The notes beneath the pieces are model-generated. The model was not told where the DNA came from. It searched no databases and worked only from the letters and a program-made list of their open reading frames with translations. Below, one piece after another: positions 47,031 to 56,948 of a stretch of 64,000 bases of DNA. The first letter of the stretch is position 1; every line of letters starts with the position of its first letter. Source of the DNA: Bacteroidia bacterium (lineage in GTDB: Bacteria; Bacteroidota; Bacteroidia; J057); NCBI GenBank assembly GCA_033391075.1, contig JAWPMV010000001.1:3844001-3908000 (forward strand), read 5' to 3'. The position numbers and the translations under genes are program-made.

Positions 47031-48443
47031 CTAGAGAGATTTCAATGCTTCATTGAATACCTCAAGGGCATGGTCAACATGACGTTTCTCAATATAGGTT
47101 TGTCCGATCACCATACGATAAACGTATGAACCCTTAATTTTTGTATGAGAAACAAACAGTTTTCCGCTGTCATTGATGATTTCCAAGAGTCTGGCATTTA
47201 CTGTATCCAGTTCTTCAGCTGACATTCCTTCCTCTCCTTTGTATCGGAAACAGCTGAAATTCAGGAAGGGTTCTAGTAGGAGTTCAAAAGAATCACTCTT
47301 TCTAATTTCCTCAGCAAAATATTGATTCAGTTCAAGCTGAGATCGGAGCTTTTGCTGAATACCTTCCAGTCCAAAGCCTCGCATAACAAACCAGAGTTTA
47401 AGGGCTCTGAATCTTCGGCCCAAAGGTACTCCCCAATCCCTGTAATCGTTTACCAGACCGCGGGTTCGGGTCTTAAGATATTCGGGTAATATCTCGAAGG
47501 TTTTCAAGAGCACCTCTACATCTTTCACAAAATAGACCGTACAATCAAAATTGGTAAAGAGCCATTTATGGGGGTTGAATACAAAGCTATCTGCATCCTC
47601 TATTCCTTCTATCATCCAATGGTATTCGGGCAACAAAAGTGCTGAGCCTGCATACGCAGCATCCACGTGCAACCAAACTTCATATTTTTTACAGATTGCA
47701 GCTATTTCTTTAAGAGGGTCAACGGCTACTGTACCTGTCGTTCCTATTGCTGCGATTACACAGCAAGGCTTAAAGCCAGCAGCTATGTCCTCCTGTATTT
47801 GCTTTTCCAGTTCTGCAGGAATCATGGCCATTTTTTCATCCACTGCTATCTTTTTCAGGTTCTTTCTACCAATTCCTGCGATTACTACTCCTTTTTCTAT
47901 GGAGGAATGGGTTTCAGAAGAACAATAAATTCGCAAATTATTGGGAACGCCCTCTTCATTGGATTGAAAATCGGTGGAGACTTCCCGAGCTGTCAAAATG
48001 GCTACCAAAGAAGCTGTCGAAGCTGTATCCTGTATTACTCCCTCAAAAGTAGTCGGGATTGCCATGGCTTCCCTCAACCATTCCATCATGCGCTCTTCCA
48101 GTTCTGCGGCGGCTGGCGAAGTATCCCAAATCATGCATTGTGCAGCTATGGCAGAAGTTATGAATTCAGCATAGAGGGATTCCACCGAACTGTTAGCAGG
48201 GAAATATGCGTGAAAATTGGGATGCTGCCAGTGGGTAACTCCTGGTAAAATGATTTCTTCCAAATCTTTGAGCATATCTTCCAAAGACTCTGACTGGGCA
48301 GGCATGCTAGCAGGGATTTGCTTATAAATATCCTTAGGCTGCACCTTGGATTTGACCGGTAAATCTTCAAGTTGATCAAAGTAGTTTTGAATCCAGTCTA
48401 TTACCTGGGGAACATGTTTTTTGAAGTCTTTGCGATCTATCAT
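47031..48443 (-). CDS. Group II PLP-dependent aromatic amino acid decarboxylase
   Basis: 470 aa. The PLP lysine is in FNPHKWLFTNFDC, with HVDAAYAGSALL binding the cofactor ring and TTGTVAVDPL upstream. HFHAYFPANSS and the N-terminal dimer region match the aromatic L-amino acid decarboxylase (DOPA/tryptophan/tyrosine decarboxylase) family, length typical. It would make tryptamine, tyramine or phenethylamine. The specificity residue cannot be assigned with confidence by eye. Single-gene unit. Confidence 0.92.
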   Translation of the reverse strand: MIDRKDFKKHVPQVIDWIQNYFDQLEDLPVKSKVQPKDIYKQIPASMPAQSESLEDMLKDLEEIILPGVTHWQHPNFHAYFPANSSVESLYAEFITSAIAAQCMIWDTSPAAAELEERMMEWLREAMAIPTTFEGVIQDTASTASLVAILTAREVSTDFQSNEEGVPNNLRIYCSSETHSSIEKGVVIAGIGRKNLKKIAVDEKMAMIPAELEKQIQEDIAAGFKPCCVIAAIGTTGTVAVDPLKEIAAICKKYEVWLHVDAAYAGSALLLPEYHWMIEGIEDADSFVFNPHKWLFTNFDCTVYFVKDVEVLLKTFEILPEYLKTRTRGLVNDYRDWGVPLGRRFRALKLWFVMRGFGLEGIQQKLRSQLELNQYFAEEIRKSDSFELLLEPFLNFSCFRYKGEEGMSAEELDTVNARLLEIINDSGKLFVSHTKIKGSYVYRMVIGQTYIEKRHVDHALEVFNEALKSL

Positions 48444-48472
48444 GTTTGGAGGATGCTATTTTTGAATTAGGT

Positions 48473-48510
48473 AAACAAAAAGAGCCTGCAAGATAGAAAT
48501 CCTGCAGGCT
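48473..48510 (-). terminator. Terminator of the Nudix/DinB operon
   Basis: AGCCTGCA (48483-48490) and TGCAGGCT (48503-48510) form the stem, with three further pairs inside. Reading the minus strand, CTTTTTGTTT follows. Confidence 0.8.
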
Positions 48511-48555
48511 TCAAGTCTATATTTTTCTTAGAAATTATTTTTTAAAACAAGGGCA

Positions 48556-49080
48556 TCAGGATTTGGGGAATTCCATAAAATCTCGCTCTATTCCCCGAGT
48601 CCTCAACCAATCTCTCAAACCTATTCCTGTACCTGCCGGCCAGGGCTGAACTTCTTCTATGGGAACAAGCTTATAACCGGTCAATTCGCTTTCATCTATG
48701 ACGATTTCGCCTTCTTTGGCTACCACATGATATACCATCAGAATCTGATTTCGCCTGTAGAACTTATACATGCCTACAAAGCTTCCTATTTCTGCATCCA
48801 GGCCGGTTTCTTCTTTTACCTCTCTCAAAACAGCTTCATCCGGCTCTTCTCCTCTTTCCAAAAAACCTGTTACCAGTGCATACCAGGATTTGGGCCATCC
48901 AATACTTTGCACCAAAATTAAGTGCCCGTCTCTTTCAACGATGGCACATACAACCGGAATAGGATTATTCCAATACACAAAACCACAGCTTTCATCCTTG
49001 CAAACTTTACGAGCCTGTCCTCCTCTTTCTTCTTCAACCAAAGGCTTAGCACATTGAGGGCAAAATTTATAATTATCCAT
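48556..49080 (-). CDS. Nudix hydrolase with N-terminal zinc ribbon
   Basis: 174 aa. The zinc ribbon has C7, C10, C27 and C32 (CPQC, CKDESC). The Nudix box GFLERGEEPDEAVLREVKEE plus TG, residues 72-93, is complete with all catalytic glutamates. The architecture resembles the second half of NADH pyrophosphatase (NudC) and related ADP-sugar or nucleotide hydrolases; substrate undefined. It starts 9 bases after the upstream DinB-like gene and shares its transcript. Confidence 0.9.
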   Translation of the reverse strand: MDNYKFCPQCAKPLVEEERGGQARKVCKDESCGFVYWNNPIPVVCAIVERDGHLILVQSIGWPKSWYALVTGFLERGEEPDEAVLREVKEETGLDAEIGSFVGMYKFYRRNQILMVYHVVAKEGEIVIDESELTGYKLVPIEEVQPWPAGTGIGLRDWLRTRGIERDFMEFPKS

Positions 49081-49089
49081 GTAATCGGA

Positions 49090-49587
49090 TTAGATATTTG
49101 TATGGGCTTCAATTGGATAATCTTCTGTCAGACCTCCAAATTGTTGCAAATGATGAATACAATGCTTGTAATGGAATCTTTCCCAGGCCTCAAAGCCAAT
49201 CTTTCCAAAAACCGGGTGCAAAATCTCTGTACCGGGATTTTCTTCATGAAATTTATAGAAAGCACCCATAGCTGAAAGGAGTTTGCTTTTTGCTTCATCC
49301 AAATTGGGGAAGCGCAAATCCATCAATCCTTCTTTGGGCACTCCAACTGCTTTGAAATTTTTCCAGAAAGCTTCATCTGTATTTAGGAAGGCCCTCACTT
49401 CCGGCAATTTATCTTCGGGTGTAACACATGGGAGACCGATTTCCTTTCTACCCAAATAGAAAAGAGCGCCTAAATGTTCGACCATGTGTTGAGGAGTCAT
49501 AATCCCAAATCTGGCTTCACTATTTTCATCTATGCGATCCAGTGCTTTGGGGATTTCTTCTTGTATGAAAGTACGCGCAGTAGACAT
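49090..49587 (-). CDS. DUF1569/DinB-fold protein
   Basis: 165 aa. Histidines placed as in the DinB/YfiT metal-binding helical bundle: MTPQHMVEHLG near residue 33 and FGKIGFEAWERFHYKHCIHHL near 132-150. Family members bind a divalent metal and some are thiol-dependent enzymes; the reaction here is unknown. First gene of a two-gene unit with the Nudix hydrolase. Confidence 0.8.
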   Translation of the reverse strand: MSTARTFIQEEIPKALDRIDENSEARFGIMTPQHMVEHLGALFYLGRKEIGLPCVTPEDKLPEVRAFLNTDEAFWKNFKAVGVPKEGLMDLRFPNLDEAKSKLLSAMGAFYKFHEENPGTEILHPVFGKIGFEAWERFHYKHCIHHLQQFGGLTEDYPIEAHTNI

Positions 49588-49679
49588 AGTATGATAGCTT
49601 TTTCGTTTTATCCAAAGCTAAGCTTTATTGGATAAAAGAAAAGCTTTAGCCAGGTTTTTCCCTGACTTATTAAATCAGT

Positions 49680-51008
49680 TTAAGCCAGTACAATTAGCTC
49701 TTTGGCACAACTCTGATAGGTATGTTTCAGAATGTCTTTCATAAAAAATCGGCCATTCCCCCGACCAATAAAGCGTACATTTTTCAGTTTTTCGTCCAAT
49801 GCATTTGCCATTGCTTCGCTCTGCTCCAGAAATTGGATTTCAGGAACAGGAAAGCCTGCGCGGATGGATCGATAGCCTTTGTAGACACAATTGTGCTCAT
49901 CAGAAAGCAAACCTATGGTCTTTAATTCTCCCAGGATATCATCCACTTTCGCTTCAAAATCAAATATATCATCTGCCAGTACTTCGGTGGTACATCCATA
50001 ATAAGGACCATCCTGGGCCAGATTCTGGTAAATGCTTAGCCGGGCGGAATGCAGAGCAGGATCGTAAACATTGATATAAAAGCATTTTGTATCTAATGGC
50101 TGATCGAAAGCAAAGTCATAGAGTCCTGTTTTTCTAAATCGAGGTCTCGGGAAGTTGGATGAAGGATCTAGCAGGCGAGAAAGAAAGGCCGGCGGAACAG
50201 ACCATATCAATTCATCAATCGCCATGACTTTATCCCCCAAAGCCAACTCTTCAACTTTTCCTCCTTTTTCAAGCACAGAAGTAATTTTAGTTCCTGCTAA
50301 ATAGCTTACTCCTTCCTTTTCCAATTTTTCCATAAGAAAATCTATCCAGCTTCCTATTCCTCCTTTACGTGGATAAATTTTCCTCGCTCCAGGAGCTGGA
50401 TAATGATAGCCAAGGGCCTCATCATAATTATCAATTTTTTTCAGTCTATCGGTAGTCTCTGCATCAAAGGCCAGAACCCGGTTCATATCGAAAAAATAAA
50501 TGGCATCTTTGGTCAGTTCAACAGGATCCTTCCCCATAAATTTCGAAACTACCTCTTTCATAACCTCTCTGTAAAAGAGCTTCCCAAAACGAGCGATCAT
50601 CAATTCCTCAAGATTTTCCGCTTCATGACTTCCTTTTGCTTTCAACAGCTCCAGAGAAGCTCGGATAGATTTATGTTCGGGGAGTACAGCGGTATTGACG
50701 AAAGGACTGATTTCACTCAAAATGCCTCCATAATAATTGCCCGAGTCTCCCGGATTGAAAAAGAGGTAGTCCTCCTCTGTCATTCCTCCAAAAAGGAATT
50801 CATCCAGTTCTGCAAGTCCACAATCCCCTGCTACATGAGTCCCATAATCAAAGGTTCCAAATTCATGTGAATCACTTTTCAGTAATCCACCAGCTCTGGG
50901 ACTTAGTTCGATAAGATATACCTTATGTCCTTTTCTTGCCTCGAAATATGCAGCTGTGATACCGGCTATCCCTGCTCCGACTATTGCGACAGTTGTAGTT
51001 TCTTTCAT
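49680..51008 (-). CDS. FAD-dependent oxidoreductase (amine oxidase/UDP-galactopyranose mutase-like)
   Basis: 442 aa. N-terminal dinucleotide fold VAIVGAGIAGITAAYFEARK with the acidic residue at the end of strand 2 (VYLIELSPRAGG), a central substrate region and a C-terminal FAD-contact segment (VRFIGRGNGRFFMKDILK). It is similar in plan to protoporphyrinogen oxidase, phytoene desaturase or UDP-galactopyranose mutase. The glycosyltransferase gene upstream, 37 bases away, suggests a role in glycan or glycolipid synthesis. Confidence 0.82.
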   Translation of the reverse strand: MKETTTVAIVGAGIAGITAAYFEARKGHKVYLIELSPRAGGLLKSDSHEFGTFDYGTHVAGDCGLAELDEFLFGGMTEEDYLFFNPGDSGNYYGGILSEISPFVNTAVLPEHKSIRASLELLKAKGSHEAENLEELMIARFGKLFYREVMKEVVSKFMGKDPVELTKDAIYFFDMNRVLAFDAETTDRLKKIDNYDEALGYHYPAPGARKIYPRKGGIGSWIDFLMEKLEKEGVSYLAGTKITSVLEKGGKVEELALGDKVMAIDELIWSVPPAFLSRLLDPSSNFPRPRFRKTGLYDFAFDQPLDTKCFYINVYDPALHSARLSIYQNLAQDGPYYGCTTEVLADDIFDFEAKVDDILGELKTIGLLSDEHNCVYKGYRSIRAGFPVPEIQFLEQSEAMANALDEKLKNVRFIGRGNGRFFMKDILKHTYQSCAKELIVLA

Positions 51009-51045
51009 ATTGATTCCTGTTTACCAGGCTATTGAACAAGCGGAC

Positions 51046-52032
51046 TTAAATACGTTGTCCGATCAGAGAATGCTTTTTGAAAAATACCCGGAACAATCCT
51101 TCAGAAAGAAAACTTTTACCCGAAAGCTCATACAATTTCGAAAGTAGGGAGGCGGGTATTGCCAGGATACATTTGGCCAGTAGACGAGATTTGAATCCCG
51201 GTTCAGAGCTATTGAGCATCTCTTTGTAGAGATTCATATCTGCCATATTCTTTGCAGCTCGCATAAAATACATCCCTCTCAAACAGCGAGCATGAAACTG
51301 TTTGAGGTTATATTTTTTCATAACTCTCCAATAGAAATCCTCTTTGAGCAATTCCTGATATCTTTTTATCCGAATTCCTGCATTTATGGAGCTATGAACG
51401 GTTGACTCATTTTCTCCGATTGCATCATTATAAATCATCAGGGCTTCATGGATATAATACCTGTTTGCAATAGCGTCAATCTGATACCAAAGTACATTCG
51501 CATCTCCCGGCAAGTCGGGATTGAGGCGTTTATCTCCAAGAAGTTTTGTTTGAGTGATCGCAAAAAAATCTCCATTACCCTGCAAAATGATCTTCTCCAA
51601 AGGCATGTATTGGTCATGATCAAATCCGGTCCCAGTGAAGGATCGGTCTATACTCGACATAGCATTGCAGGTAATTGCGGTTACGGTAGGGTCTATTTCC
51701 GTTAGGACTCGCATCATGCGTTCGAAGCAATTGGGCAGCAGAAGGTCATCATCTCCCATTTGAGCAAACCATTCTCCTCCAATATTATCAAAGGCAAAGT
51801 TCATCCCTCCGGCGCTTCCCAGATTTTGCTCGACATGGATTACCCTGACTTTTTCGTGCAAGGCATATTTATCCAGAACGTCTCGGGTATGATCCGTACT
51901 CCCATTATTGACCAGAACCAATTCAAAGTCCCGGTAGGTTTGATTCAATACACTATGGATGGATTCCTCTATGAGGTGAGCGCGGTTGTAAGTGTAAATG
52001 AGCAGGCTGATCTTCGGTTTACGATCTTCCAT
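51046..52032 (-). CDS. Family 2 glycosyltransferase
   Basis: 328 aa, cytoplasmic. GT-A fold: ISLLIYTYNRAHLIEESIHS, VLVNNGSTDHT, then the metal-binding GDDDLLLP near residue 98. The C-terminal 120 residues are helical and basic with possible membrane association (LAKCILAIPASLLSKLYE). Sugar donor and acceptor are unknown. Probably co-transcribed with the FAD enzyme downstream. No wider polysaccharide cluster surrounds the pair. Confidence 0.87.
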   Translation of the reverse strand: MEDRKPKISLLIYTYNRAHLIEESIHSVLNQTYRDFELVLVNNGSTDHTRDVLDKYALHEKVRVIHVEQNLGSAGGMNFAFDNIGGEWFAQMGDDDLLLPNCFERMMRVLTEIDPTVTAITCNAMSSIDRSFTGTGFDHDQYMPLEKIILQGNGDFFAITQTKLLGDKRLNPDLPGDANVLWYQIDAIANRYYIHEALMIYNDAIGENESTVHSSINAGIRIKRYQELLKEDFYWRVMKKYNLKQFHARCLRGMYFMRAAKNMADMNLYKEMLNSSEPGFKSRLLAKCILAIPASLLSKLYELSGKSFLSEGLFRVFFKKHSLIGQRI

Positions 52033-52255
52033 ATTTGTAGGATAATGTTTAGTTGAAAGTAGTCTCCAGGATTACTTTCATTAACATATCCACAAGTATC
52101 AATACACTTTAATCATCAAAAAAAGGAGCGTAGCCTTATATCTTCAGCTCGATGATTCACAAGCAATATATAAAAATGAAGGAGAATCACAATTTACCTA
52201 TCCTCCAAACGACCAGATATTTGCCCTAATCGTAGTTTTTATATTTCTTCTCTTC

Positions 52256-54739
52256 CTAATTCAATCCCGTGCCTCCAAATTTCACCTGCTTTTTCTGATC
52301 TGCTGGCAGGAGCTCACACAGTCGATTGATACAACTTCTCAATTTCTCGTCATGATTATTTTGCATGGCGTGATTTCCTTCACGTATCAGTTCATTGGCC
52401 TGATGAGGATGGGTAAAGCCTCCATAACTCCCTGCGGCCAAGTCTTTGAAAAATTCACGAATGAAACGGGGATGTTTCCAGCGTACTTTCCAGTTGTGCT
52501 TGCGCACTTTTGAGATGAGTTCACGGATTTTGACGGAACTATTGGTTGCCAGAACGGACTTTTCCTCGGAAATTATTTTCTGGTAAGTATCCTGATCCTC
52601 CTCTTTGGGGGGATAAGCCATGAAAATAAATTCCATGAATCGCTTGGATTCAAAGTATTCATTTTTAATGCGAATAACCTGCTTTTCCCGGGTCAATTCA
52701 TCGACCTTTTGAGCGAGTTTTCGTTTCTGGTCCTCGATCTGGTATTTATTGTCGGTGATATCGTCTTCACTCATTTCCCGGGCATTATCAGCCAACTCCA
52801 GGAGCTCAAACTCCATATCTACCAATTCCTGAGCCGTTTCGAAATTACTTTGTGCTTCTGCTTCTGCAATTTCAGAACGGATTTTTTCTGCCAGCGCATA
52901 GAGTTCTTCAACCAGACGAGGCAAATTCACCCTTCTTTCCGTTGGATTGAATTGATCCTCATATTCCTGATCTGTCATCATGAGGTAGGTATTGATGCTC
53001 AGGTCGCGAGATTCTGAAATTTCCAGACTTATTTCCACATCAGAGCCCCTAACCAAATCACGATTCAGGTCTTCTCCGGTAATAGAGATAAAACCGATCG
53101 GCTGGGTAGTTGCTGGAAGGGCTGAAGATGGGCCTTCGAGAATATTGATGGTCAGGCGTTGGGAAGAACCTTTGGCAATGGTTCGACTGATTTGCTTGAC
53201 AATGGTTTTCTTTGCAGGTAGAATGGTATTTTTTTCAAAAATGACTTCGAGTATGGTGGTATTATTCTCTACATCATCAATCTCGATACAGATATCATTG
53301 GGAAGCGGTTGCCCAACTACAGCATATTTCCCCTGGCTGATCCCAATCGCTTCTGCATCAGTCACAATAGCATTATTCTGGGCATCAAAAACCTGCAGGC
53401 TAAATTCATTATAAGCACCTTCTACCAAAGGCAAATCCAATTGGATCTGAGAATCAAGCTTCACCAGTCCTGTATCAAATCCACCATCCAGTCTCTGGAT
53501 GCGGTAAAATAGTCCTTCTGTTTCTCCTTCAAAGCGTGCAATAAAATACTCCTCCTTTTCCTTACTGGCTTTTTCGTAAGCCATTTTTACCTTGAGCTGA
53601 ATATCTTCAGGCTGATCTTCCTCTTTCTTTTTGGCAGAAATATTTAAGCTGGCTCCATAAAAGGCCGCTCCCACAGCTACCACTGTAGTTGGATCCGCCT
53701 GCGTATTCACTTCTACTTTAAGCTTTTTCGCTACCTGTTCTCTGACATAGGGGATATAGGTAGATCCTCCTACCATCAAGACAAACTTGAGGTCTGCAGG
53801 TTTGAGTTGATTTCTTTTTAAGATGCGCCGAGTGAGGGTCAGGGTTTGCTTGATCTTCTTTTCGATCAGTTCCTCAAATGCTTCTCTCTTTATTTCGACT
53901 GAAAGTTGAATTTCTTTTCCCTTATTATCCTCAAAACTAAATTCTATTTCACTACTTGTATCAGTAGAGAGTTCATGCTTGGCATCTTCAGCCAGGCGAA
54001 GAAGTTTCAGATAAAGCGCATTGTATTTACCACTTGCACTTTTCATTTCCTTTTTCAGGCTTTTGAATTTGCCTTTCTTCTCCATTTCTGGAACGACGAG
54101 TTTCTCGACGATGGCCTGGTTGAAATCATCTCCTCCGAGGAAATTATCTCCTTCATGGTCAATAATCCTCATTTCTCCATCCTGAATCTTGACCAGAGCT
54201 ACATCAAAGGTACCTCCGCCAAGGTCATAGACCAACCATTGCCCTTCTTCAAAATCTCCCGCATGATCCTGATTTGCATAAGCCAAACTTGCTGCAATAG
54301 GTTCCTGTAATAACCTTACCTCAGAAAAGCCTGCCCGAAAGCCTGCTTCCTTGGTTGCATTGGATTGAATGGTATCAAAAGAAGCAGGAATCGTAATAAC
54401 AGCTGCATCCAATTTTGCTCCATTCTGAACAAAAGTTTTTAACTCCTGAAGTACAAATGCAGAAAGTTGGATCGGATTCAGGCTTTCCTCCCAATCATCT
54501 GCTTTCCAGCTTTCGGTAGTTCCCATCTTTCGTTTGAAACTACTGATGACCGAGTTCGGAGATTGAAGGATATATTCTCTTGCTTTATCCCCTACAATGA
54601 TCTTCCCTTTTCGGAAAGCAATGACTGAAGGAAGGGTATCTCTTAGGCTAATGGGATGCTTGCAAATCTTTACTTCTCCTTTGTGGAAAAAAGCAAGAGC
54701 AGAATTGGTTGTTCCGAGGTCTATGCCAAATGGGATCAT
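52256..54739 (-). CDS. Atypical long Hsp70-family chaperone
   Basis: 827 aa, about 190 longer than DnaK. The ATPase domain is intact at about residues 1-370: GIDLGTTNSALAF, YDLGGGTFDVALVKI and MVGGSTYIPYVREQV. A charged linker (KKKEEDQPEDIQLKV) is followed by an extra domain of about 95 residues with beta-rich sequence (FYRIQRLDGGFDTGLVKL) not found in DnaK, then an SBD-like segment (EVIFEKNTILPAKKT, LTINILEGPSS), a long helical region (about 600-720) and a C-terminal tail ending KFGGTGLN. It lies 29 bases downstream of a GrpE-like gene. No J-domain gene is nearby. A specialised chaperone is more likely than a general DnaK. Confidence 0.88.
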   Translation of the reverse strand: MIPFGIDLGTTNSALAFFHKGEVKICKHPISLRDTLPSVIAFRKGKIIVGDKAREYILQSPNSVISSFKRKMGTTESWKADDWEESLNPIQLSAFVLQELKTFVQNGAKLDAAVITIPASFDTIQSNATKEAGFRAGFSEVRLLQEPIAASLAYANQDHAGDFEEGQWLVYDLGGGTFDVALVKIQDGEMRIIDHEGDNFLGGDDFNQAIVEKLVVPEMEKKGKFKSLKKEMKSASGKYNALYLKLLRLAEDAKHELSTDTSSEIEFSFEDNKGKEIQLSVEIKREAFEELIEKKIKQTLTLTRRILKRNQLKPADLKFVLMVGGSTYIPYVREQVAKKLKVEVNTQADPTTVVAVGAAFYGASLNISAKKKEEDQPEDIQLKVKMAYEKASKEKEEYFIARFEGETEGLFYRIQRLDGGFDTGLVKLDSQIQLDLPLVEGAYNEFSLQVFDAQNNAIVTDAEAIGISQGKYAVVGQPLPNDICIEIDDVENNTTILEVIFEKNTILPAKKTIVKQISRTIAKGSSQRLTINILEGPSSALPATTQPIGFISITGEDLNRDLVRGSDVEISLEISESRDLSINTYLMMTDQEYEDQFNPTERRVNLPRLVEELYALAEKIRSEIAEAEAQSNFETAQELVDMEFELLELADNAREMSEDDITDNKYQIEDQKRKLAQKVDELTREKQVIRIKNEYFESKRFMEFIFMAYPPKEEDQDTYQKIISEEKSVLATNSSVKIRELISKVRKHNWKVRWKHPRFIREFFKDLAAGSYGGFTHPHQANELIREGNHAMQNNHDEKLRSCINRLCELLPADQKKQVKFGGTGLN

Positions 54740-54768
54740 GTATATATAGAAATCTGTGTCGTGTAAAC

Positions 54769-55107
54769 TTATTTTTGGGCATCCTTCTGAGCGACTATGA
54801 CAATCGCACGTTGGATAATCTTTATAAATCCGTCTTCTTCAAGGCGAATGATGGGCTTAAGGGTTTCCTGTATAAATAGATTTTCCTCCGAATCTCCACT
54901 AATACTGGCCTCACAATCCGTTCTTGTTTCATCATATGCCTCTCCCGTAGGATCGTAATAGCTCAAACCCAAAGATTCCCAGGCAGCTCTGATGCGCCTG
55001 AAATTGCGTTCGAGATTAGGGCCTTCTGGCTGTGCGTTTATTTTCTTTTCAAGGTCAAATACCTGATTGATTATCAGGATATATTGTTTCAGTACGGGCT
55101 CGTCCAT
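54769..55107 (-). CDS. Small GrpE-like protein upstream of the Hsp70
   Basis: 112 aa. An N-terminal helix (YILIINQVFDLEKKI) is followed by LGLSYYDPTGEAYDETRTD, then EASISG and IKIIQRAIVIVAQK. The order DPxGExYD, an acidic strand, and a closing (I/V)xRAxVIVA strand recalls the C-terminal beta domain of GrpE, the nucleotide exchange factor of DnaK. The long GrpE coiled coil is missing. Its place just before an Hsp70 gene on one transcript supports a co-chaperone role; the assignment is inferred. Confidence 0.6.
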   Translation of the reverse strand: MDEPVLKQYILIINQVFDLEKKINAQPEGPNLERNFRRIRAAWESLGLSYYDPTGEAYDETRTDCEASISGDSEENLFIQETLKPIIRLEEDGFIKIIQRAIVIVAQKDAQK

Positions 55108-55269
55108 TCAGAATGCCTTTATCAGTTTTACTTATCCTGGAAACTAAAGTTACAGGATTGCGAGGAATAGTATCAGTTGTGCCTCAAAATCTTACCATTC
55201 GCGAATGTGATCACGGAGAATGGAATTGGACTGCTTAATTTAGGATTGTCAATCGTCCTTAACAAGCGC

Positions 55270-55782
55270 ATGAAAGCATTAGCGGTCTGCCCACATGTAA
55301 ACAAACCCTATCTTTTCATTCTTTTCTCTCTGCTCTTTTTAAGTTGCGGGGATAGTGCTATTTCAGAGAATAATAGACTTAGGGAAGAGATTTCAGCGCT
55401 AAGCAAAGAAATTCAATTTATACGTACAGAAAATGCTCGTTTACGCGAGTTGAACGGAGAAGAACTTCAAATTGGATTTGAAGTTCAGATAGCTGCATTC
55501 AAAGAGTTTAACCTCCACGCCTACTCAGACGAGCTTATTCGTTTTCACGAAAAAAAGGGCTTTGATTACAACAAATATGTCCTGGGCCAATTTAGCCACT
55601 ATGAAGATGCAGAGGCCTTCCTCAAAGACATTCATCGCATGGGAATAAAAGATGCATTTATTGCTGGTATTGTAGATGGAAAAAGGAGTAGCATTCCAGA
55701 AGCCAGAGTAGCAGCAAGAGAGTATTATGGATTTGATGCACTCAATGAGTTCGCTGCAGATGAAAGCACAGCTTGGGATTGA
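55270..55782 (+). CDS. SPOR-domain lipoprotein
   Basis: 170 aa from the ATG at 55270; the longer GTG form has no signal character. A lipobox ends in LLFLSC (Cys 24 region). A coiled coil follows (ENNRLREEISALSKEIQFIRT), then a SPOR-like domain at about residues 70-145 (FEVQIAAFKEF, YVLGQFSHYEDAEAFLKDI, AFIAGIVDGKR), which in other proteins binds denuded peptidoglycan at division sites. It is divergent from the GrpE-like/Hsp70 operon, with 162 bases between starts. Confidence 0.8.
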   Translation: MKALAVCPHVNKPYLFILFSLLFLSCGDSAISENNRLREEISALSKEIQFIRTENARLRELNGEELQIGFEVQIAAFKEFNLHAYSDELIRFHEKKGFDYNKYVLGQFSHYEDAEAFLKDIHRMGIKDAFIAGIVDGKRSSIPEARVAAREYYGFDALNEFAADESTAWD

Positions 55783-55904
55783 AATGAATAAAGTCCTTTA
55801 TACTTGATTAATGGAAATTCGCGCTCATGCTAAAAGATGTTCATGATTGCGGGTTGTTTAGCATTTTTAATGTAAAAAGGGAAACGGGGACTGTGCGAAA
55901 GGGT

Positions 55905-56876
55905 TCAAGAAGCCCCATAGGCCTCGGCCGTTTCTTTCAACAATTTCCTTATCGAACTATACTCCAGCCCCAGTCCCTGAACTTTCGATCCATCATAAGA
56001 GCGAGACAACATAGCGCTTCGCATACTTTCCAGAGAAATAATTGGAGGTTTTCCTGTAATTCTTGAAAGCAATTCGGATAATCTCCCTACCCATAGGGTC
56101 GGATATTCAGGCAGGCGCATGGAGGGAGGCTTTTTCCCTAAATCTTCAGCAATCCAGCCAAAGATTTGTTTGAAACTGAGATTTTCGGCAGAAAGCAGGT
56201 AGCGACTTCCATTTTCTTCTTCAGTATTCAACAATAGGGAAATGGCTTTGGCCACATCCTGAGCCGCTACAAATCCATTAGCTCCGGGATTATAGAATCT
56301 TAAACCTTTATCTACAATGCTAAACATCTTGGGAGTGCCATTTTCCCATTGATCATCAGGCCCCAGAATTACCGAAGGATTTACCATGACTGCCTGAAGG
56401 CCTTCAGCTATTCCTCTGAGTATTTCCAATTCGGCTTTGTATTTGGACTTTGAATACCAGGAATTTCTCACACCTGCTGACCAGGGAGTATTTTCCGTAA
56501 TCGGGCTACCATTCTCCGTAATACCAATGGCAGCAATAGAGCTAACATGCACCAATTGCCGCACTCCGGCATCCAGACAGGCATCCACAACATTTGAGGT
56601 GCCTTGAACATTGATTTTGAGAATCTTGTATTTCTCCCTTCGCCAAAAACTCACATAGGCTGCAGCATGAACTACCTGGTCGATTCCTTCCATTGCTTTC
56701 TCCAGCGAAAGCACATCCAGTATATCTCCATCGACGACCTCCACCATAGGTGCCCAGTCCGGCAATTTTCGTGAAGCAGCATTGCGGACCAGTAGCCGAA
56801 GCTCATGCCCTTCATTCAATAGCTCTCGCACAATATGCTTGCCCAAAAAGCCAGTTCCTCCCGTGATGAGTATCAT
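55905..56876 (-). CDS. NAD(P)-dependent epimerase/dehydratase (extended SDR)
   Basis: 323 aa from the ATG at 56876, which places the cofactor motif ITGGTGFLGKHI right at the N-terminus; the longer frame would overlap the divergent promoter region. The catalytic set is present: a serine in HVSSIAAIG and Y-x-x-x-K in WYSKSKYK. Length and LLVRNAASRK suggest dihydroflavonol-reductase-like or sugar epimerase activity; substrate unknown. Divergent from the ureohydrolase-like gene with only 72 bases between them. Confidence 0.85.
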   Translation of the reverse strand: MILITGGTGFLGKHIVRELLNEGHELRLLVRNAASRKLPDWAPMVEVVDGDILDVLSLEKAMEGIDQVVHAAAYVSFWRREKYKILKINVQGTSNVVDACLDAGVRQLVHVSSIAAIGITENGSPITENTPWSAGVRNSWYSKSKYKAELEILRGIAEGLQAVMVNPSVILGPDDQWENGTPKMFSIVDKGLRFYNPGANGFVAAQDVAKAISLLLNTEEENGSRYLLSAENLSFKQIFGWIAEDLGKKPPSMRLPEYPTLWVGRLSELLSRITGKPPIISLESMRSAMLSRSYDGSKVQGLGLEYSSIRKLLKETAEAYGAS

Positions 56877-56948
56877 AAAATTTGTAAGTAGCTCAAATTT
56901 GCTTTTTTCACATTCCTTCAAAATTGAGAAAAAATATTTAATTGCATC

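Noticed and set aside
55177-55269. N-terminal extension of the SPOR lipoprotein from a GTG codon
   Set aside because: The extra 31 residues would bury the lipoprotein signal, which needs to be at the N-terminus.
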